DNA of 64,000 nt from Coptis chinensis (taxonomy: Eukaryota > Streptophyta > Magnoliopsida > Ranunculales > Ranunculaceae): assembly GCA_015680905.1 (NCBI GenBank), contig CM027380.1, positions 10,806,001-10,870,000 on the forward strand, in the 5' to 3' direction. How positions within the stretch are numbered: position 1 is the first letter of the stretch; each line of letters opens with the position of its first letter. Under the pieces are notes generated by a model that did no database searches, was not told the origin of the DNA, and saw nothing but the letters and a program-made list of their open reading frames with translations. The translations under genes were made by a program, and so were the position numbers. Positions 44,095 through 57,974 of this stretch are shown piece after piece.

Positions 44095-45346
44095 ATGCCT
44101 GCAGATCTCTTGCAAACAGATGTTGAAAATGAAACCATATCGAATACTGTCATAGAAAATGAAGACCCTACAACTGTAGAAGTTCCAGTATGGACACCTA
44201 GATGGAAAACGGATAAAAATAACGCAAAGACTAATAATACTTTTGAATCTTATGCTAAATATAGAGATAAACCACCGTATCCCCAGAGACTAGTTGTGTC
44301 TAAAAAGGACGAGAATTTTTATGAGATTAAGGAAGTGTTTAAAAATCTGACTATAAACCTACCTTTTCTAGATGCTATAAAAAGTCTACCTGGACACGCT
44401 AAGTTTTTAAAAGAGTTGTGCACCAAGAAGAGGAAAACCAACATACACAATGAAGCCTTCTTAACTTAACAATATCCCTCTTTATCTGAACATAACAAAG
44501 TTGTTAAGTACACGGACCTTGGTCGTCCTACTGTACAATGCACCTTAGGTGATACCTTCATAACAACTGCTTTATTAGACCTGGGAGCAAGTGTTAACTT
44601 ACTCCCTTTTTATTTATATAAACAACTAGGTCTAACAAAACTTCAACCAACCAAAATGACTTTGCATTTAGCCGATCGTTCTATTAAGTATCCTAAGGGT
44701 GTAGTTGAAAATATTCTCATTAAAGTTCATGATTTTTACTATCCAGCCGACTTTGTTATTCTCGACACAGAAGTTGCTCATGATTCTATTCCCATCATCT
44801 TAGGGCATCCTTTCTTGGCAGCCGCCAATGCCCAGATCAATTGTTGGGATGGCTCAATGACTCTTTCTTTTGGGAATCTTTCTGAGGAAGTTAACATGTT
44901 TAGACAAAAGCAAGGACAACTAGGTTTGCATGTAGAAGGAGAAGTGAAGTCCATTGAAAGTTTTGTACCTCACATTAGTGCGGCTAACGCTTTAGTCCCC
45001 ACACTAGTAGATACCCCTCTTATGGACAAGGATCACAATTTCTACTCCATAGACGTAGATAACATCGAGGAAGATTTCCTTCGACTCTTTTGCAACCTTT
45101 CTTTGCTACCTCGCGAGTCCCCTCCTATTGACATCCATTCATCTCTTGACGCCATGACGGAAGAAGAATTTTTCACCCTCTATCCCAGTGATTCTTCTTA
45201 CCCACCTATTGAGGAATGTCTTGTATATCTCAAGGCCTCTGACAATATAGAACTAAGAACATTAGTTGAGCACCATTCACCCACCTCACATCCTCATGCC
45301 ACTCATTCACCTTCCATCACGAATGTTCTTTACCCTCTACCTTTTT
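44095..45346 (+). pseudogene. Protease region of element B1
   Basis: 44095-44469 encodes the linker INLPFLDAIKSLPGHAKF and a stop. Protease follows with TALLDLGASVNLLPFYLY (active site DLGAS as in Athila), MTLHLADRSIKYPKGVVEN, and FVILDTE...IPIILGHPFL, the protease C-terminal signature. The 44656-45346 frame continues 150 further codons of acidic linker and ends at YPLPF. Frames after 45346 (to 45588) contain no reverse transcriptase; the polyprotein stops here. Confidence 0.87.
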
Positions 45347-46138
45347 AAAGAGCCATTGAGTTTGTACTTGACCTTCTTGTTTCTCCTATGCTTCATAACT
45401 TTCTAAACCCATCTGGTGAAGAAGTAACACCCAAGAACACGCCACCTGACACTTTTTCATTTTTTCCATTCCTTCATTCTCAAAATTATCCACATCCCAC
45501 GTATCTTCCACAACCATCCATTTTCTCACGTTCATTCACTTGGCCTCCCTTTCGTATGAGAAGAAAAAGAAACTGTATGCTCGATTAGGTTCTATATCCA
45601 TAAGAATTCCTTCCCATTCCACTAAGCCACGTCATAGAAAATCTTGGGTGCTTGATTCTGTTTGATGGTGCATTCCGTGTTAACTATTTATAGACAAATC
45701 CATAATTATTTAGATTATTGATATATAGTAAACTGTATGTTAATATATATATATCACATTAAGTCTAGGGAATCTGACTTTAAAAGACTCAAGTTTTTGT
45801 ACAATATCACCTTTTTGGAATATAGGCCAAACAAAAATTTCAAACTTATAAAGAGTTTTCCAATTTTGTTTGGGGGTGGTGTATTTTGGTATTTCATTTC
45901 AAAACGTTTTGCCACCCATTGTGTCATGTTTACACAAATTTAGTTATTTATTTTCAAAATTAAAGCGGTTTAATTGTTTTGCTTCATGTTATCATATCAT
46001 CTTTATAATATTTATGTTACAGGTACTCCCAATTTTTACCACATTTCTATGGTAAATTCTTTCCTTATCTCTTTACACTTTGAGGACAAAGCGTTTGATT
46101 GTTTGGGGGTGGGATAGATGTCGGGTTTTGTTCTCATT
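45347..46138 (+). other. 3' part of B1 before D2
   Basis: Contains AAGTCTAGGGAATCTGACTT near 45760 and the Athila 3' hallmark GAGGACAAAGCG...GGGGGTGGG near 46082-46112. No gene. D2 begins at 46139. Confidence 0.6.
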
Positions 46139-49100
46139 GTCACACCCCAATAGTTTCTTATCATTGCATTCGGAAAACCATTATTTGTTCCCGATGTTCT
46201 TCGATCTTCGAGGTGTGACGACTCTCAACCAAAAATCCATAAACAGTGGGGGCTTTAAATAATGCGGATAATTAAAACCTGTTTTGGGTTGGTTTTTAAA
46301 CTTAAACAAAAGTCATCTTCATTACAAAAATTTACAAATGAAAATGCAAATGGTGGTGTGGATTCGTGTAGTTTGAAAAATCTATATCACCTCAAAGGAA
46401 AACAAGGCCTATCTTGAAATGCGACGCTTTAACGCAAAACCACAGTTTGGTGAGAACCAATATTCTTCAACACTTGTCAAGACTTATCAATTGGTGGTGT
46501 TCATTTAATGAACACATTGGGGATAAGCAAACATGCAAGCTTGGGTCAAGCATTATAAAAATCTTTGGTGTGGGTAGCCCTAAAATACAACATATACTTA
46601 TACATATATTTACACAATCTATAAGCAGTTAGTTCCTCCAGTCCGGAGGTTTTAACTTCTAACAACTAATACTTATATTCTTAACTACAATAAATAAGGC
46701 CAATGTTTAAACTTTTCGGGGTAGTTCCAATCGAGGCCTTTAACTTCCTACTAACCACACAACAAACCATATGCATAATAAAAGGCATTTAGTTCCTCTT
46801 TGATTAGTTTTTTAGGTTCTAACCAAGCTAATAACCGTACCAAGCATATTCTATACTTATCTCATTTCATGCTCAATTACATGTTTGGTCGTCTATAGTA
46901 ATAAAATATTGTCAAGTAAGTAGTTTGACCCACCCTTTAGATTTGCAAAACCATATACAATCATCCATCTAAAGATATATCATTAACCAACATATTACCA
47001 TAATTATATTAATTAAAGCTTTCTTTTTGTGTCCATTAAAATCATTTCGTATCTATGTCTTACCTAGTTTGAATATTGGATGTTACCACAATCATTATAT
47101 TCCTAACGTAACATGTACATCCACATGCCTCCCTTTACATAATGAACCATTTCCGTGGAGCGTAACTACCCTAATTATATATGGGATGCCGCGACACATA
47201 GTAACCCTCACACGAAAGCCCATTATGCAAAATAATTGCCACTATTATAAGATAAAATATCGCGAATCTCATTATATTTTAAGACGAACGGAATAATCAA
47301 GCCACTATTCGGCTACGATTGCCCAACACATGGGTCAATCAACATCTCATATAAATACACCCTACACAAGGGCCAATCATATCATATACGCCCACACAGG
47401 GCAAATCACATGAGTTGTGGTAGTCATGTTCTAGGATTTTTGTTACGTAATTTATTCAGGTGTCATACATTTATGACTCATAATCACTCTACTATATCAC
47501 GTGCAGGTCAATTACCTTATTGCACTAAGCTACAATATTTAGAAATATCTCAATTATATCTCATAACCACTTTCAATTTTTCACGTGCCAATATATTATT
47601 GCACTAAGCCACAATCCCGTGGGCAAATATTCACAAATACTATACTATCTCATAGTAGCATCTCACATATATAATAATGGAGTGTTTATACATTTATTTC
47701 TCCAAAACTATTGCATTTAATATATATATCCCAACATATTATATAATGTCACAATATCAACGTCAAATCTTAATTAGATAATGACCACCAAATTTATACA
47801 AGCTTCCACAGCATTTTAGCATTTGATTTGTCCATACAATTTATAACATAAAATGCAGCACAATTAAACAGTCCACAATCAAAGCCCAATATATATATGT
47901 TTTACACACTACTCACGTCAAATCTTAATTAGATAATGACAAACAACGTTATATAATTTTCGACAATATTTTATTACTATATTTGTCCATATTCTTAAAT
48001 ATGTGAAAAAACTGGAAAAACAACTATCTACAGTCAACGGTCAAATTCAAAGTCAAAGTCAACACGTCATGGTATGGTCAGTCAACGGTCAACGGTCAAA
48101 GGCAAAGTCAACACATCATGGTCGAAGTCAACGGTCAACGGTCAAAGTCAAAGTCAACACATCTTGGTCGAAGTCAAACTGTCATTGTCAAAGTCAAACT
48201 GTCGTTTCTATGTTCAACATGTTCATGGTCATAGCCATGGTTCATGGCTAAGGTCAAAGGTGCATGGCTCATGGGCTCATGACCAAGGTAATGGTTCGAA
48301 CCCAACTGGCCAAGCCCAAACCTTAGAACCCGAAAGTCTAAATGTTGAAAGAACCCATTGGACCCATTTTAAGTCATATGGACCGGTCCAACCTTAAAAA
48401 AGAAATGAATTCGGTCCAACACAAACTAATAGAATCACGCCCAACCCACTAATATAGAAACCGCCTAAAACTAAACAAAGAGAACCTCCTTTCGGCCCAA
48501 AACTTAACTTGGTTGGGCCAAAAAGAAAATCAATTAGATAAAAGGCCCAAACAAAATAAGGTTTTGGTCCCTAAAACCGATTAGGCCCAAGCCCAACCGA
48601 AATAGACTTGCACTAATGAGATGGGGAGCACCGATCTCCTCCCTCGTCATCTCCTTCACGGCCACCACGTTCTACCGCCAAAATCGGCCACCACAATCTC
48701 ACATGGGTCTCCATCTCATATTTCAACCAAGGGCCGGTTTCCTCCTCATCACAAACCAAACAACATTAACTAATCCACCAACCCCTTTCAACGACTGTCA
48801 AGATCTATCCCCAATCAAGATCTCGACCACCATTAACAACCTCTCTGAGCTTTGTCATCCCCATCAAATATAGCCCAATACTACACACAATACATTAGTG
48901 TTTAGCTACTACAATCATACATCAACAACCAACAACACAACCCACAAAAACAAAACAACATAATAAAAGTAATTAAAAGTTCCAACAGTGAATATGATCC
49001 GACATCCAAACCATATTCCTCCCCCATTGATGATGTTCAATAATATCCAATATTTTATTACTATATTTGGTGCTTAAATAGGTGGTGCTCTTGGTTGCAC

Positions 49101-49921
49101 AAAACCAAGTCAAATAGCGGGGTGAGGTTTTTTCCGGAATTACTGAATCAAAGTAGCCTCTCCTTGATGTCAATGAAAGTCAACACAAAGAAGGTTCGAG
49201 AAAGAGGGAGCCATCGAATATCATGGTATTGGTGGTATCTAAGGAACTTCATTTCTAGTATCTGAGGGGACGCTTTTTATGAATTAATGCATCGCTGAAA
49301 CTTCAAGCTTCCAACAAGCATCTAAATGTTGAAATCCCGACGCCCAACCATTTTTAAATTAATCAACCAACAAGATTTAATATCTAACGGTTTCCAATCG
49401 TATACAAAGCGGTCAAATCATATACGTATTTGTTGTTGTTTTGGCTCGCCGCCATTAACAAAACTCCAAAGCTTCAACGTTTCTATTAAGTATTCCACAT
49501 TTTAACACTCCAACCGAATTTACCAAATACACAAAACGCCAAATAAACTTGGTTGACTAAAAGAAAATTTAGTAGTAAAAATAAGGACATAAACCTTGGA
49601 TAGACGAAAATGTTAATGAGAACTTTGGATCCAATACGTAAAACTATAGATTTAGTGAAATAGTAAAAATAACTACTCACCTTAATCCCAAGCTCCACAA
49701 ATCCTCCTAAATTTCCAACGCATTTCGAGATCAAACAAATCCATTTTTATTATTTCGAGGCTTTGTCTAAAACCATATTCTCTAAAACAATGTGATTATA
49801 TAATTGGGTTTGACAACCAAGCCCAACACCAAACTTCAACATAATAAAAAATTAAAAGGCCCATGTGAATATGAAATCCAATCATAGCCAATTTTAAATA
49901 AATAATTTAATTAATTAATAA
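46139..49921 (-). mobile_element. D-family LTR D2, reverse orientation, right end uncertain
   Basis: Starts TGTCACACCCC at 46139, the inverse of the D1 terminus. It then follows D1 in reverse: ACCTCGAAGAT near 46200, the GCCACTATTCGGCTAC unit near 47300, GTCAAAGTCAAC repeats (about 48030-48200) and the TTAATTAATTAA stretch near 49905. The start equivalent to D1's TGTAACGCCC is missing, replaced by AGCGGGGTGAGG. No TSD was found. A ~60-bp segment at 49104-49163 recurs at 49920-49972, suggesting rearrangement at this end. Confidence 0.78.
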
Positions 49922-49975
49922 ATAGCGGGGTGAGGTTTTTTAATTACTTTATAGCCTCTCCTTGAAACATTTGCA

Positions 49976-51490
49976 AAAATTATGCACTTTTAGGATATAA
50001 ATTATGCACTTTTCTTTATAAAATATTAAAAATCATAAATATTGTTTATACTAGGCACTTAATGATAATGGTATTGCTCCCTTCTCCATGATGATGTTAG
50101 TATAGAAATCTCATGTAGTACTTGAATTAGGATTTAATTTTTGAAACTTAGATTAATACGTAGCTAATAGTCATTGCATCTTTTCACGAACATCTTGCAT
50201 GAGCATCTTTGATTGTATTTGGTAGTAATTTTCTGAGACCTAGGTTAGAGTACTTAATACATATATCATGTGAGCATCTATCCTAAAAGCCTTATAAGAG
50301 TGAAATATCTGAGTGATGACACAAGGGAGAAATCAAATCCGAGTAGAGAAATCACGCATCCACTTGCTTGATCACCACACCATATCCTAAGCGAGAATTT
50401 AGGCTCTCTTTGGATCGATATAGCCAGAAATTCACACCTATCTGTAATTTATTATCTGCTAGTCGCCCCACTGAGCCTTTCATTAGCCTTTTCACAAACC
50501 ACAAATCCTTTACCCAATAAAACAAAATAAAAAATAAAATCAGCCTACCTATCTGGATAAGTCTGAGAAATAGGATGAGTGAAGAAAAGAGAAGAGAAAA
50601 ACCTGTGTAAACAAAAATTAGTTAGTTGCTTCATAAAAGAAAAAGAAAAGAAAGTTTCCATCCAAAGAAAAGAAAAGAAAAATAAAATAAAATAAAAACT
50701 CCAAAAATAGAATAAAAAGAGTCAAAAAGCCAAAATAAAAAGGCTAAGGATAGAAACAAAGTGTAGAAGGAAAAGAACAAGGTTTTCTCTAGTTACATAA
50801 TATGAAGACCCTATTTTCTCAAACTTATCTTTTTGAATATCCATTTCTTTTCTTCTTTAACCAACACCTATGCCCCGTATCACCTAATAAAGACCTCTAA
50901 CTCAATTAGGAATAGGTTGGTGTGATAGTAAGTGGTAGATGTGTTTGATCGACCTCGGCTTCTTTGGATTGTCATTGAGATTGTGAGAAAACATGTGCCC
51001 ACTGCACACAGGAGTGGAAAAATCAGAGTGTTATATGTTTTGACACATTCCTTGTGAGAACCTACTTGGGCACGCTACCCAAAAGTTTCAAAAACGGACC
51101 TGCCATTACATTTCATATCATAGTTCATTGAATAGTTGGTTATCTTAAGAGGATTTGATTATTATGTATGTATTAGTTTAAGTTTTAGAAAGATCATCAT
51201 TGTTTAAATACTAGTGAGATGTATAGATTCTGAGATAAAATTAAGGAACAATTACTGTTATTTCTTAGTCGTTGTAGTATAAATAAAGTTTGTGAGTACC
51301 TTCTCTAGAAAACTCTCACGAGGCTATAACTCGTCCACTAGAGAATTCTTAGTGGTTTAAGGCCTTATTGCATATGGTCAATGCAGTCGCACTCATCTAA
51401 ACGAGACTAGTTAAAAATACATTTTTAGCCACTTATTTTAATTTCACATATTTGTTTGAGGACAAGCAAAATGCTATTTGGGGGTGGTTT
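49976..51490 (+). other. 3' non-coding region and purine tract of B1
   Basis: Parallels the 3' region of B2 (53533-55000, reversed): shared phrases include TTTCTGAGACCTAGG and CACGCATCCACTTGC. It ends GAGGACAAGCAAAATGC then TTTGGGGGTGGTT (51478-51490), the polypurine tract at the LTR. No gene seen. Confidence 0.7.
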
Positions 51491-52417
51491 GATAATAGCA
51501 AAAAATTGTAGTTTAAACCCTTTAATAGTATTTCTATTTAGCCAATTATGTTATTAATAATATAGGTTTATCACTAATTACGTGTTTTTGAGTATTTCAG
51601 GCTTCGAAGTTGAATAAATGTAAATTCGTTACTAATTAGGCGCTAAAAAGAGCTAAAGTGATTGCTATGAAAGTTCTATGAACAAAACCCAAGTTTCATG
51701 GAGAAAAAGCCCTTAAAAATCCCAAGTCAAAGTTGTTAAGTGAAAGTCAAACAAGATTAGAAAGCTGAAGAAAAGTCAACAGAACTTCAAAATGCCATAT
51801 CTTTGGACTCAGACCTCAGATTTGGGCCCATTTTATATCAAAATGACCGGTTCAGAAAGATCTTTCTAATGGTTTAGACATTTACTCGATTAGAGAAGTA
51901 TAAGTTGGTGAAAAATTATACTATAGTAACACGACCAGAATTGGAAGTCTTGGATTTAACAAATTGGGTTTTGGACTTGATTTATGGGTCCATAACCTAG
52001 CCTAAAACCCATGCATGAAATTGTAAACCTAACCCTCTCCTATATAAAGAGGGTTAAGGCAAAACAAAACTTGGCTACTCCCTTCTTAGTTTAATTAAAT
52101 TAGCTATCTCTCTCTCTCTCTCTTTAGTATAACCTAATTTATGTTTTTTTTAGCCTAACCACCATTACTTCAATCTAATTCAAATTATTATTATGTCTTC
52201 TTTTTCTTGCTTTAGTGTAATTAATCCAATAATATTAGGCTAATCCCCCCATTAGAGGGAATGATTATGAAGCCTAATGAGGAATAGATTCCTTAGTAGA
52301 ATTATGTAATTGTGTATATATTTCAATGAGTTTAGTTTATTATATGATTTCCAAAATAAGCATATAGTAAATTAAACTATGGATTATTATAATTAAGTCG
52401 AGAGACTTGGTTGTAAT
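51491..52417 (+). repeat. 3' LTR of B1, first part
   Basis: TGATAATAGC start; collinear with 39855-40795. It is interrupted by B2 at the TSD GTAAT (52413-52417). Confidence 0.92.
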
Positions 52418-53532
52418 TGATAAACGTAAAATTGAATAATTTACCTACGAAATGAACGATGAAACTCAAAACGCAAGTGAAACTAAACTTAATTACGCGT
52501 TGTTATTAAAGATTTCTATACTCTCAATTCTATCGAAATAGAGTGGAGTAAAAAGTTCATTCCACTCTTAGTTCTTTAGCATTCAAGTTTCCTAGATTGA
52601 CTAATCTATTCAAAGTCTAATGAGAGCAATTGTGGGAATTATACTACAATGTAAATTACAACTAGACGTAATATAAAGATTATAACTTTATTAAATTTAA
52701 CTAACAATAATTGAATTTTATATTAATAACTAAGAATTGAATAACAACAACTGAAATTAGATCTAACAATTTTAAATGACAAAATCGAAATGAACAAGAA
52801 ATAACTATTTTATTTATCTAATCAATGAAGAACTATGATTCAAAGAATTAATCTAAAACAATGTATGAAACTAATTAATTTAACTAATTGAATTCAAAAC
52901 TAGATCTACAAGCTATTTTAATGGCTACCCTCTATTCTAGATTCTCTAACTATATCTTTCTTAAGAGCTAAGTCTTGCTTTATGTAAAGGAGGAGACCAG
53001 ATCCACAATTTCATGCATGGGCTGAGGTCTCATGTTTTGGGCCGGAAAATCGAGCCCAAAGCCCAATTTCTTCAGTCCACAGAGCCCGTTTCATCTAGCT
53101 TTGATTTCAGCAGATTTTTCGTCCACTTTTGCTTCTCTGATTGGGTCAAGGCTTGAACCATTAGAAAGCTCTTTCCGAGTCGGTCGTTTTGACATAAGGT
53201 AGGCCCAAATCCAAGCCCTTAGTCCAAAGATATGGTTTTTGGAAGTTCTACTGACTTGTGCACTATTTCTGCCTGTGTTGACTTTTCAGCTTTTGACCGG
53301 GCTTCATAAAGACTTTGTCTCCTTGAATCTTAGCCTTTATCACAGAACTTCTTAGCAACCAATCATTTTCTCCTTTATATCGCCAAAGTGGCACATTTCT
53401 GCGCATAATTGAATTCCATACCTAAAATACATAAAAGCACGTAATTAGCATTAACTCTTATTTATTACTCGCATAATTGGTCTAAAAGTAGTATTATTAA
53501 GAGGTTAAAACTACAGTTCTGGGCTCTTATCA
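52418..53532 (-). repeat. 3' LTR of B2
   Basis: 1115 bp. Sense start TGATAAGAGCCCAGAACTG at 53532; sense end CGTTTATCA at 52418. The adjoining sense sequence TTTGGGGGTGGTT (53545-53533) is the purine tract. Confidence 0.93.
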
Positions 53533-55379
53533 AACCACCCCCAAACAGCATTTTGCTTGTTCTCAAGCAAATATGAGAAATTAACATAAGTGACAAAAAA
53601 TGGAGTTCTAACTAATCTCGTTTTGCCGAAAGTGCGATTGCATTGACCATATCTACAACAAGGCCTTAAACCACTAGGAATTCCCTAGTGGACGAAGTTA
53701 TAACCTCGTGAGAGTTTTTCGATGAAGGTACTCACAAACTTCATCTATACTACAACGACTTCGAGAAATAAAACTATTGTTTCTTTATCTATGTCTCAAT
53801 TATCTATACATCTCACTAGCAATGAATCTGAGAATAATCAAGTTGAAACCTAAGCTAATATATGCATAATAATCTATTATCTACTTAATAAACATATTTG
53901 CAATGAGTAATATATGAGATGAACTAGCAGTCCGTTTCTGAAAACTTCGAATAAGCGTTCTTAAGTAGGTCCTCACATAAATGTCAAGACAAAACTACTC
54001 TCGATTTTTTCGCTCAAGTTTTATTTACTCCGATTAATGCAGTGGGCACACTTTATCTTACAAACTCAATGACACACAAGGAAGCCGGAGTCGATCAAAC
54101 ACATCTGCTACTTACTATCACACTAACCTATTCCTAATTGAGCTAGAGGTCTTTATTAGGTGTTGCGGGAATTAGGAGATGGTTTTAAGAAGGAAGGAAA
54201 TGGATATTAAAAAAGAACAAGTCTGAGATAATAGAGTCTTCATATTATATAACTAGAGAAAACCTTATTATTTACTTTTGCTTCTACACTTTGTTTCCAT
54301 CCTTAGCCATATATTTTTTTTTCTTTTTCTTTGGCTTTTGACTCCTTGATTCTATTTTTGGAGTTCTAACTCTTTATTTTATTTTTTATTTATTTTTTCT
54401 TTTATTTGGATGGAAACTTACTTTTCTCTTCTGAAGCGACTAACGAATTCTTGATTTCAAAGGTTATTCTCTTTTCTATTCTTTATCTCTATTCTCAAAC
54501 TTATTCAAAGAATTGGGTAGGTTGATTTTTTTATTTTGTTTTGTTTTGTAATAGGGTAAAGGATTTGTGGTTTATGAAAGGCTAAAGAAATGCTCAGAGG
54601 GGCGACTAGCGGAAAATAATTCATAGGTTGGAATTCCTGGCTATATCGATCCAAAGAGGGCCTAAATTTTCGCTTAGGATATGGTATAGTGATCTAGTAA
54701 GTGGACGTGTGATTTCTCTATCCGGATTTAACTTCTCCCTTGTGTCATTTCTCAAATGTGTCACTCATATAAGGCTTTAGGCTATATTCTAACAGGATTT
54801 GTAGAATAAGTACTCTAGCCTAGATTTCAGAAACTTACTACCAACAATCATAGATACTCATGTAACATATTTATAGATAGATGCAAAGATTATTACCTAC
54901 ATATTAGCCTAAGTTTCTAAAAACTATTCTAATGCAAAAGCTACGTGAGACTTCTAGATTATTGAGAGCATAGAGAAAGAAAACAATACCAATGTTCCTA
55001 AGTATATAATATACTTTTTATTTATATTTTTAAATTTTTTGAATTTTTTAGCTAGAAAACAAGTGCATATTATACATATCTATATCCTAACAGATGTCTT
55101 AATTACACTTGTTTCTATGCCCCCCAAACAAGAAGCATGCTTTGTCCTCAAAGTATTTTAAATAAATAGGGTAGGAAAATACCATTGAAACGCTTGAAAT
55201 TCTGGAACATCTACAAAACAAGGTTATAACATACTAATATAGAAAAGAAAAACTGACGCAACTCTATAAGAGTTCCACCTATTATGGGGTTAATGAGAAA
55301 TAGATTGCTTGGGACATAAACAGACACTTACTGAAACTAACACTTACTTGTACTCCCGTTTAAACATTGTCCTCCTTAT
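53533..55379 (-). other. 3' non-coding region of B2
   Basis: Homologous to the B1 region 49976-51490. Contains the sense hallmark GAGGACAAAGCATGCTTC and GTTTGGGGGGC near 55151-55121. No gene. Confidence 0.65.
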
Positions 55380-55935
55380 TTCCCTCTTCAAAGAGATGAG
55401 GTTCTTTCGCATCCTGCCATGCCATGATAACTTGCCAAGCCCGCCGCCGTGTGTCGTCAACTTGTGCTAACATGTCTAGTGTTACTATGTCTGATGGGGT
55501 GTAAGGAGCAACCAAATGAGGTTGCACCTGCCATCCCGGCTAAGTCATTACTCGAAATGAGCGAACCACCCAATTAGTGGCTCATGACTTCAACCCTTTT
55601 CTAATTCGTGAACTGGGTACATAATTCTAGCAGACAACTGTGCAAGATGCGACAAACCAAAACAGGCATAAGAAGATACTTATGGCGCATGCTTTGGGCT
55701 CTCTTAAGACTAGCCACTAATACTCGGGGAATGTCATATCGGTGACGTCCCTCAGCTAAAGCAAGGAAAACGTCACCAGCGGTACTATTTGCAGAAGTAA
55801 ACTGAAACTCCCTTAGAATATTCATGAGGATGAATAACATGGTGGTGCCTACATTTAGGGACAGACTACTAAGGGCTGCATGGTCGGTGTAAACTAGGGT
55901 CTTAGAATCAACCAAATAAGGACGAAACTTATCTA
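55380..55935 (-). pseudogene. RNase H trace joined to an unidentified C-terminal ORF in B2
   Basis: The frame 55915-55601 begins SKTLVYTDHAAL, a fragment of the gypsy RNase H. It then changes abruptly to sequence unlike RNase H or integrase (AEGRHRYDIPRVLVASLKRA and RHKYLLMPVLVCRILHSCL). Another frame at 55540-55390 continues with TLDMLAQVDDTRRRAWQVI. Athila elements often have an extra ORF after pol, and this tail may be its end, joined to RNase H by a deletion that removed integrase. That interpretation is inference. Confidence 0.5.
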
Positions 55936-56286
55936 AAACATAAACAACAGCTAAATATTTTTTTTTTCAGTAGTTGTATAATTTTTTTGAGTATCGTTTA
56001 GAGTTTTACTAGCATAATAAATATGATGGATTTATTATCTAGTTTCTATCCTAAAGACGACACCAACCTGCATAATCACTAGCATCACACATGAGTTCGA
56101 AAGGTTTATACCAATCGAGGAGAGGTCAGTATAATGGGTGTAGAAGTTAAAGGCGGCTTTTAAAGTTTCAAAAGCCTGTTTACAGATTAAAATTAAAATC
56201 AAAGATGGCATCCTTTAAAAGCAGATTAGTTAGCGGCCTAGCTATTTTCGAAAAATCTTTGATAAAAGCCTATAAAACTGCATGGC

Positions 56287-57280
56287 CTAGAAAGGCTCTA
56301 ATATCCGCGGGACGGTCCGTGGTATAGGTAGAGTCGCTATCTTATCTAGTTTGGCCTTATCAACTTCTATGCCATCACTAGATACAATGTGACCTAGTAC
56401 TATGCCCTTTTTTACCATGAAATGACATTTTTCCCAATTTAAAACTAGACTCTTCTCTTCACATTGTGTCAAAACCTTAGATAGGTTAGGACAGCAAAGG
56501 TCGATGAAAGAGTCTCCATAGATAGAAAAATTATCCATGAATACTTCCATGAAACGCTTCTACTATGTCACTAAATATATGAAGCATACACATTTGGAAG
56601 GTACGGGAGCATTACAAAGGCCAAAAGGCATTCGTTTATAGGCATTATGTTCCAAAAGGACATGTAAAGGTAGTCTTTTCTTGGTCATCAATATCAATAA
56701 TAATTTGGAAATAGCCGAGTAGCCATCCAAAAACAAAAAAGCATGACCCGACTAGAGGCGTTCTAGCATCGATCTATAAAGGATAATGGAAAATGATCCT
56801 TTTCGTGTCATGGCATTTAAACGTCAGAATCAATACAAATCCTCCATTTCATAGGACCATGTGTGGCAACATATTCACCCTTGGCATTACATTACCATTG
56901 TAATCCCCGATTTTTGGAACTACATGAATGGGTGACCCATTCGCTATCAGAGATTGGGTATATGATACCCGCATCAAGTAACCATAAGACTTCTTCCCTA
57001 ACCACTTCTTTCATGGCCGGGTTCAAACGACGCTGAGGTTCACGAGAAGTCTTTGCGTTATCCTCCAAATGGATATGGTGAGTACACACATTAGGGTAAA
57101 TTCCCTTAATATCGGCTAGGGACCAACTAATCGCAAAACATTGTTCCTTAATCACCCTGATTAAATGTGTCTCTTCCTCCTTAGATAATAGAGAAGATAT
57201 AATTACCAGATGGCTACCATCCGGATCAAGTTGAATATATTTTAACTTCGGGGAGGAAGAGGTTTAAATCTGCGGGGGTG
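56287..57280 (-). pseudogene. Reverse transcriptase of B2
   Basis: 57155-56892 holds ISWSLADIKGIYPNVCTHHI, then RRLNPAMKEVVREEVLWLLDAGIIYPISDSEWV, the N-terminal palm and fingers of Athila reverse transcriptase. 56890-56560 is degraded. 56550-56287 starts MEVFMDNFSIYGDSF, where the catalytic YxDD-type motif reads FMDN, so one catalytic Asp is lost. It continues CHFMVKKGIVLGHIVSSDGI. Confidence 0.88.
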
Positions 57281-57439
57281 GTTGGTATGTCGATAAAAGC
57301 TTTGGGGTGTCCTCATCTTGAGTAATAAATACTTGCTTAGGCAGCAGGTCTTCAAACTCTGTATATGGAGCAACCGAAGGTTCTACGATTTGTGTAGACT
57401 CGAAGATGTTGTTAACTTCTTGTGCGTAGGAGTCATCGA

Positions 57440-57974
57440 CAAAATCTGAACTTCAAAAGAAAGGAATTTATGCATATGGTTTTCTCGGAAACGTGTTATT
57501 AAAGTAATCTTGCTAAGCTCTTGATCATGCTAATCTCTCCATCTATAGATGAATCGGTATCTGTTTCATCATTTTTAAAAACATTTACCTTAACCGAAAG
57601 ATGGCCAAAAGACAAGGACATCGAACCATTTCGCAGCGGTTTATAGCGTTGGCAGTTGCCAAAAATGGACGCCCTAAGATGATCGGAACAGAGTCATTAA
57701 CGACTTCTGTATCGAGGATAACAAAATCAGCAGGATAGTAGAAATCCTGGACCTTAACTAGAATGTTTTCAACCACACCCTTAGGATACTTAATAGACCT
57801 ATACGCTAATTGCAACGTCATTTGAGTAGGTTGCATCTCTTGTAGACCTATTTGTTTGTATAAATAATACGGGAGTAAGTTGACACTTGCCCCCAGGTCT
57901 AATAAAGTGGTGGTCGTGTGAGAATCTCCTAAGGTGCATTGTACAGTAGGACGACCAGGGTCCTTGTACTTCAC
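57440..57974 (-). pseudogene. Protease of B2
   Basis: Frame 57974-57585 reads KYKDPGRPTVQCTLGDS, then TTTLLDLGASVNLLPYYLY (DLGAS active site), RSIKYPKGVVENILVKVQ and VPIILGRPFLATANA. It is about 80% similar by eye to the B1 protease. A frameshift at the end leads into degraded linker up to reverse transcriptase. Confidence 0.9.

Noticed and set aside
48280-48310. TGGTTCGAACCCAA as a tRNA T-arm
   Set aside because: No acceptor stem, D-arm or anticodon arm fits around it; the same stretch occurs in D1 as ordinary LTR sequence.
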